Assembly: GCF_900269665.1 (NCBI RefSeq)
Contig: NZ_LT985361.1
Span: 7,104,881-7,168,880 of the forward strand
DNA length: 64,000 bases
From: Nocardia suismassiliense
GTDB taxonomy: Bacteria; Actinomycetota; Actinomycetes; Mycobacteriales; Mycobacteriaceae
Reading direction: 5' to 3'
In this document: piece after piece, positions 60,692-64,000 of the stretch
Layout: each line of letters starts with the position of its first letter
Position numbering within the stretch: the first letter of the stretch is position 1
Position numbers and translations under genes: made by a program
The notes under the pieces: model-generated
Database searches by the model: none
What the model was told of the DNA's origin: nothing
Seen by the model: only the letters and a program-made list of their open reading frames with translations

Positions 60692-61543
60692 CTACCGCGT
60701 CTCGACGGGAATCAGCGAATGAAACAGCACCGGTGGCAGTGCCGGTGTGCCGGAGCGGGGCAGCGGATTGGCGTCTCGGTGGACGTTGACGTAGTAGTAC
60801 TGCTGGCCGGTGTGATCGCGCAGGTGGAGTCGCGCGCGGCTGGCGTAGAAACGTGCCGCAGGCCGGGTCGACATGATCTGGAATTCCGGCGCTCTGGACA
60901 TCCTGTCGAGCGCCTGCAGATCGGCCTGTCCGACGAAATGGTGCCGCAACTGGGTGGCTGTCCAGACGCCGAGATGCGTTTCCGGCCACCAATCTTCGCT
61001 CAGCACGTGTTTCGATCGAGGGTCGAGCACCAGCCACTCCAGAAACGAGCTGCCTGCCTGGACGCCGGGGTGGAGCCGTTCGTAGGCGGCATTCGCCTCG
61101 AGCACCCACAGGAGTCCCGGGATCAGCAGCGCGGCGGGGAAGGACATGCTGTGCACCCATGCCTTGTCGCGCGGTTCCGGGACGATCCGTGCGCCCGGCA
61201 CCGCGTGCTGGAGCTGAATGCCCTGAACGAGAATCTCTTCCAGACTGTGCAGATCAGGTAGCTCCAGCACGGCGGCGACCGTCGCCAAGGTGCGGTGAGT
61301 CACCTTCCTGGCACCGGACTCGTAGGCTTTGATCGTCGCGACCGACAGACCGGTGAGGTCGGCCAGATCTTGCTGGCTGAGCCGGGGCTCCGCGTCGATC
61401 CTGGCCTTGACCAGCCGATCCCGCACCGCCGCTTGGCCGACTGTCAGCGCCGGTCTACCAGACACCAGGTTTCGGCGACCGGGGGCTTCGGGCGTGGAGT
61501 CATCTTCGCTCTCCCCGGTGATCTGCTCTGCGGTCATGTCCAT
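60692..61543 (-). CDS. XRE-family regulator with MmyB-like C-terminal domain
   Basis: A 283-aa protein. An N-terminal Ser/Glu/Pro-rich tail precedes the XRE HTH at about 42-95 (L-S-Q-Q-D-L-A-D-L-T-G-L, T-I-K-A-Y-E-S-G-A). The C-terminal part has S-M-S-F-P-A-A-L and V-L-E-A-N-A-A-Y-E-R-L, the ligand-binding PAS-like pattern of MmyB proteins. It is 72 bp downstream of the P450 gene on the same strand and may regulate it, but co-transcription is unproven. Confidence 0.78.
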   Translation of the reverse strand: MDMTAEQITGESEDDSTPEAPGRRNLVSGRPALTVGQAAVRDRLVKARIDAEPRLSQQDLADLTGLSVATIKAYESGARKVTHRTLATVAAVLELPDLHSLEEILVQGIQLQHAVPGARIVPEPRDKAWVHSMSFPAALLIPGLLWVLEANAAYERLHPGVQAGSSFLEWLVLDPRSKHVLSEDWWPETHLGVWTATQLRHHFVGQADLQALDRMSRAPEFQIMSTRPAARFYASRARLHLRDHTGQQYYYVNVHRDANPLPRSGTPALPPVLFHSLIPVETR

Positions 61544-61615
61544 TCGAATTCGATAGGTGGCCAGTGGATTACGAACCTGATGGCAATGACCGGCACATCA
61601 GCGCCGAACGTACTC

Positions 61616-62923
61616 TCAAACCCGAGCGGGAGCGAGCCGGACCGGCAGGTACCGCGGACCTGCCGTCAGTATCGACTCGGCCATCGGGAGGTCGGCGGGA
61701 GCGGCGGCGAGAGACAAGTCGGGGTAGCGCGCCAGCAGAGCTCGCAGCGCCACCTGCCCTTCGAGCCGAGCCAGTCGTGCACCGATGCAGTAATGCATGC
61801 CGAGACCGAACGTGAGATGGATCGGGCCACTGCGGTCGCCCAAGTGCACGTGCAGGGGGTCGTCGAAGACCGCGGGATCGGTGTTGGCCGCGCCGAGCCC
61901 CACGATGACCACCCGGCCCGGCGGGATCTCGAACTGCCCCAGCACCAATGGCGCGGTGGTGTATCGCATGGTGGCGAACGGTCCTGGGCTCGCGATGCGC
62001 AGCGCCTCCTCGACGTAGGTGTCGATACGATCCGGGTCGGCGACGAGTTCGTCGCGAAGTTCGGGTGTCAGGAGCATGATGCTGTTGGCGATCAAGCCGC
62101 GCGTGGTTTCGTACCCGGCAGCCAGGAGCACGGTGGTATTCGTTGCGATTGCCCGGTCGGCCGCGGCGATCCGGTCGGCCGTCGGCAGTTCGGCGGTAGC
62201 GGGGTCCGCTGCGACCGCGGCATCACAGCGAATGATCAGCGTGCCGAGCAGGTCGGCGGGCAACGGGTCATCCGAGGTCCAGGACACCAGATCGGCTCGC
62301 TGCCTGCGGAGACTCACCTGCCCCATCAGGTAGTACGCGAACTTCTTGCTTGCCCGAGCGCGTTCCTGACCCGGACTCTGGGAGAGCAACATCGTCTGCA
62401 CCCATTCACCGAATTGCTGATGATCACCGGCCGGAACCCCGAGGATTTCACAGATCACCTGCACCGGCAGCGGTGTGGCATACGCCGGTAGCAGGTCGAC
62501 CGGCTCGTCGGCGGCCGCAGCAAGGTCGGTGAGCAGTTTCTCGGCGATCTCTTGCACCCGCGGCTGAAGTGCGGCCACGGTCCGGGGTGTGAATGCGTCG
62601 GCCACCAGCGCCCGCAGGCGGGTGTGCTCGGGCGGATCCGACCACGGCAGTCGCTCCGCCATCGCGAGCGCAGGCAACGTGAGCTCAGCGAACTGCTTGA
62701 CCTCGGGGCTGGTGGTCGCGGAAGGGTTCTTCCGCAGGCTCTCCTCGCCCAAGGCCTGACGGGCCAGCGTGTAGTCAGTAATCAGAATCGCGTTGCCACC
62801 ACCAGGGAAGGTCACCTCGTGAACGCCACCGGCTTCCCGCAAGCTCGGGTAGATCTCGTATGCGCGACGGAAGAAATCGTCAGGCAACTGGACACGCGGC
62901 GGTGGATCGTGCGAGGTGGTCAT
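61616..62923 (-). CDS. Cytochrome P450
   Basis: A 435-aa P450. I-helix L-L-A-A-G-Y-E-T-T with the oxygen-activation Thr, E-E-A-L-R (ExxR), and heme-thiolate loop F-G-L-G-M-H-Y-C-I-G with Cys at about residue 379. ATG 62923 has GAGGCC upstream. Bacterial soluble type, needing an external ferredoxin and reductase, which are not in the window. Substrate unknown; XRE gene follows. A possible operator lies 350 bp upstream. Confidence 0.9.
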   Translation of the reverse strand: MTTSHDPPPRVQLPDDFFRRAYEIYPSLREAGGVHEVTFPGGGNAILITDYTLARQALGEESLRKNPSATTSPEVKQFAELTLPALAMAERLPWSDPPEHTRLRALVADAFTPRTVAALQPRVQEIAEKLLTDLAAAADEPVDLLPAYATPLPVQVICEILGVPAGDHQQFGEWVQTMLLSQSPGQERARASKKFAYYLMGQVSLRRQRADLVSWTSDDPLPADLLGTLIIRCDAAVAADPATAELPTADRIAAADRAIATNTTVLLAAGYETTRGLIANSIMLLTPELRDELVADPDRIDTYVEEALRIASPGPFATMRYTTAPLVLGQFEIPPGRVVIVGLGAANTDPAVFDDPLHVHLGDRSGPIHLTFGLGMHYCIGARLARLEGQVALRALLARYPDLSLAAAPADLPMAESILTAGPRYLPVRLAPARV

Positions 62924-63430
62924 CCGTGGGCCTCTGTTCGCTCGTCTCAATCGGCACAGCCAGGGATCAACCTCGCTGGAGACGATCATGCAGCACAAAC
63001 CGCAACAGGTTCCAGTTTTGCGCTCCACCGGTTGTGCGACCGGGTGGATCAATTCTCTCGCCGAAACTATTGAACCGCTGACACATTGGGGTTCCGGGAC
63101 CCGGTGGCGCTGCAGCTGTCGCGATACAAGCGTTTCGTCAGCTCCGATGGTCGAGGCCGATGACCACTCCCCCATTTCGCGACACCGAGCGTCACCACTG
63201 CCGCCTTGCGTTCGCCCACTTCGTAGCTCGACCGAGCACGTGCCCTGGCGTCGTCGGCGCCTACACCTCACGAGTATTAGGACCGTACTCCTAAGGACTG
63301 CAGTCCTATAGGCCGCGCGCAGCCGACCGGGTCACGGCCGTCTCGGGTTGGTCGTACCCTCACGGGAGATTAATTTTCGTCGGGCACTCGGCGCATTGAC
63401 GCACCCCGACGAATAGGTCGGTCTGAGACC
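62924..63430. other. Intergenic region between P450 and rlmN
   Basis: 507 bp without a convincing gene on either strand. It should contain the P450 promoter; a pair of palindromes is at 63277-63307. The rest shows nothing I can name. Confidence 0.4.
63277..63307. promoter_or_regulatory. Paired overlapping palindromes, operator candidate
   Basis: TTAGGACCGTACTCCTAA (63277-63294) carries TTAGGA/TCCTAA arms, and AGGACTGCAGTCCT (63294-63307) is a perfect palindrome. They share the AGGAC core and touch end to end, a typical look for a tandem TetR/MarR-type operator. Confidence 0.5.
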
Positions 63431-64000
63431 TCAGCCTTCGGCGGCGAGTTGTCCGCAAGCTGCGGCGATTTCCTGGCCGCGGGTATCACGGACGGTGCAC
63501 GGCACACCCTGGGCGTTCACCCGCCGAACGAACTCGGCCTCAACAGGTTTCGGCGAGGCATCCCACTTGCTGCCCGGCGTCGGGTTCAACGGAATCACGT
63601 TGACGTGCACGCGCGAACCCAACGCCTTGTGCAGCTTTTGTCCGAGCATGTCGGCGCGCCAGCCCTGGTCGTTGATATCGCGAATCAGCGCGTACTCGAT
63701 GGAGACACGGCGACCGGACTTGTCGGCGTAGTAGCGGGCGGCGTCGAGGACCTCGGCGACCGGCCAGCGGTTGTTCACCGGGACGAGGGTGTCGCGGAGT
63801 TCGTCGTCGGGGGTGTGCAGGGAGACGGCGAGGGTGACCGAGAGGTCTTCGTCGGCCAGTTTGCGGATCGCGGGGGCCAGGCCGACGGTGGAGACGACCA
63901 CGTTGCGCTGGGAAATACCGAAACCGTCCGGCGGCGGGGAGGTGATGCGGCGGACCGCGGCGACGACCCGCTTGTAGTTGGCCAGCGGTTCGCCCATGCC
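63431..64000 (-). CDS. rlmN: Dual-specificity 23S rRNA/tRNA adenine C2-methyltransferase, C-terminal part
   Basis: The last 189 or so residues of a radical-SAM methyltransferase; the start and the C-x3-C-x2-C cluster motif lie beyond the window. Visible are M-G-E-P-L-A-N-Y, S-T-V-G-L-A-P, A-V-S-L-H-T-P-D-D, I-E-Y-A-L-I-R-D-I-N-D, N-V-I-P-L-N-P-T-P and the C-terminal C-T-V-R-D-T-R-G with the methyl-acceptor Cys. It methylates A2503 of 23S rRNA and A37 of some tRNAs. Confidence 0.93.
   Translation of the reverse strand, partial: GMGEPLANYKRVVAAVRRITSPPPDGFGISQRNVVVSTVGLAPAIRKLADEDLSVTLAVSLHTPDDELRDTLVPVNNRWPVAEVLDAARYYADKSGRRVSIEYALIRDINDQGWRADMLGQKLHKALGSRVHVNVIPLNPTPGSKWDASPKPVEAEFVRRVNAQGVPCTVRDTRGQEIAAACGQLAAEG

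Overview
The window is a high-GC chromosomal segment from an actinomycete, most probably a Nocardia or a close relative in the Mycobacteriales. The evidence is the base composition, frequent GTG/TTG starts, short promoter-to-start distances that suggest leaderless mRNAs, many four-base ATGA stop/start overlaps, and families typical of this order (DUF4254, DUF2631, DUF5997, Rv3235-like, DUF4081 acetyltransferase). The block from 33.9 to 41.8 kb keeps the order known from Mycobacterium tuberculosis around Rv2864c to Rv2870c: penicillin-binding lipoprotein, GNAT, ispG, rip1, dxr. No rRNA, tRNA, CRISPR array, transposase or integrase was recognised.

Layout. 0-3 kb: the end of a luciferase-like monooxygenase, then a 2.4-kb cassette (a lipoprotein and two divergent secreted papain-like cysteine proteases) flanked by a 72-bp direct repeat that is the 3' end of a gntR gene. 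2.7-9.6 kb: an organophosphonate cassette (GntR regulator with two palindromic operators, FAD amine oxidoreductase, phosphonatase-like HAD hydrolase, complete ABC importer) with two related palindromic repeats inside it. 9.7-18.3 kb: DUF4126 membrane protein, a giant HEAT-like helical-repeat protein, DUF4254 protein, secreted guanyl-specific RNase, group II PLP decarboxylase, an unrecognised helical protein and a secreted protein. 18.4-27.4 kb: TetR with a CrtI-like and an old-yellow-enzyme oxidoreductase, XRE-DUF5753 regulator, two ABC-2 permeases, an APC transporter, an ImmA-like metalloprotein and a second DUF4254 protein. 28-33.4 kb: SDR/HxlR divergent pair, a MerR regulator fused to a sliding-clamp-like domain, a TIGR03118 lipoprotein and a nitrobindin sharing a divergent promoter region with a candidate iron box, and a broken tetR.

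33.8-41.8 kb is the conserved housekeeping block for the MEP isoprenoid pathway (dxr, ispG), intramembrane proteolysis (rip1) and the cell wall (PBP). It is interrupted between dxr and rip1 by a 30-bp minisatellite of about 20 units. 42.3-43.7 kb is a second array of about 18 units of roughly 72 bp. 43.7-49 kb holds an ECF sigma factor with a coupled CPTCW membrane protein, a LysR/DUF5997 pair, a two-gene operon of an IMPase-family phosphatase and an unrecognised 416-aa protein, and a gene readable only by switching among three frames. 49.6-57.8 kb: secreted GH18 chitinase, heterodimeric ABC exporter with a TetR regulator, alpha/beta hydrolase and a cysteine-free HesB-like protein. 58-64 kb: double-MerR regulator opposite a DUF6194 protein, an Rv3235-like protein, two unusual inverted repeats, an XRE regulator, a cytochrome P450, and the 3' part of rlmN running off the window.

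Most working units are small local modules: regulators beside or divergent from their likely targets (GntR, TetR, HxlR, MerR), coupled pairs and convergent gene ends closed by strong hairpins. The least explained material is the repeat-bounded protease cassette, the two tandem arrays, the palindromic intergenic elements, the MerR-clamp fusion and the phosphatase/416-aa operon. All function calls are from reading the sequence only; no database search was run.
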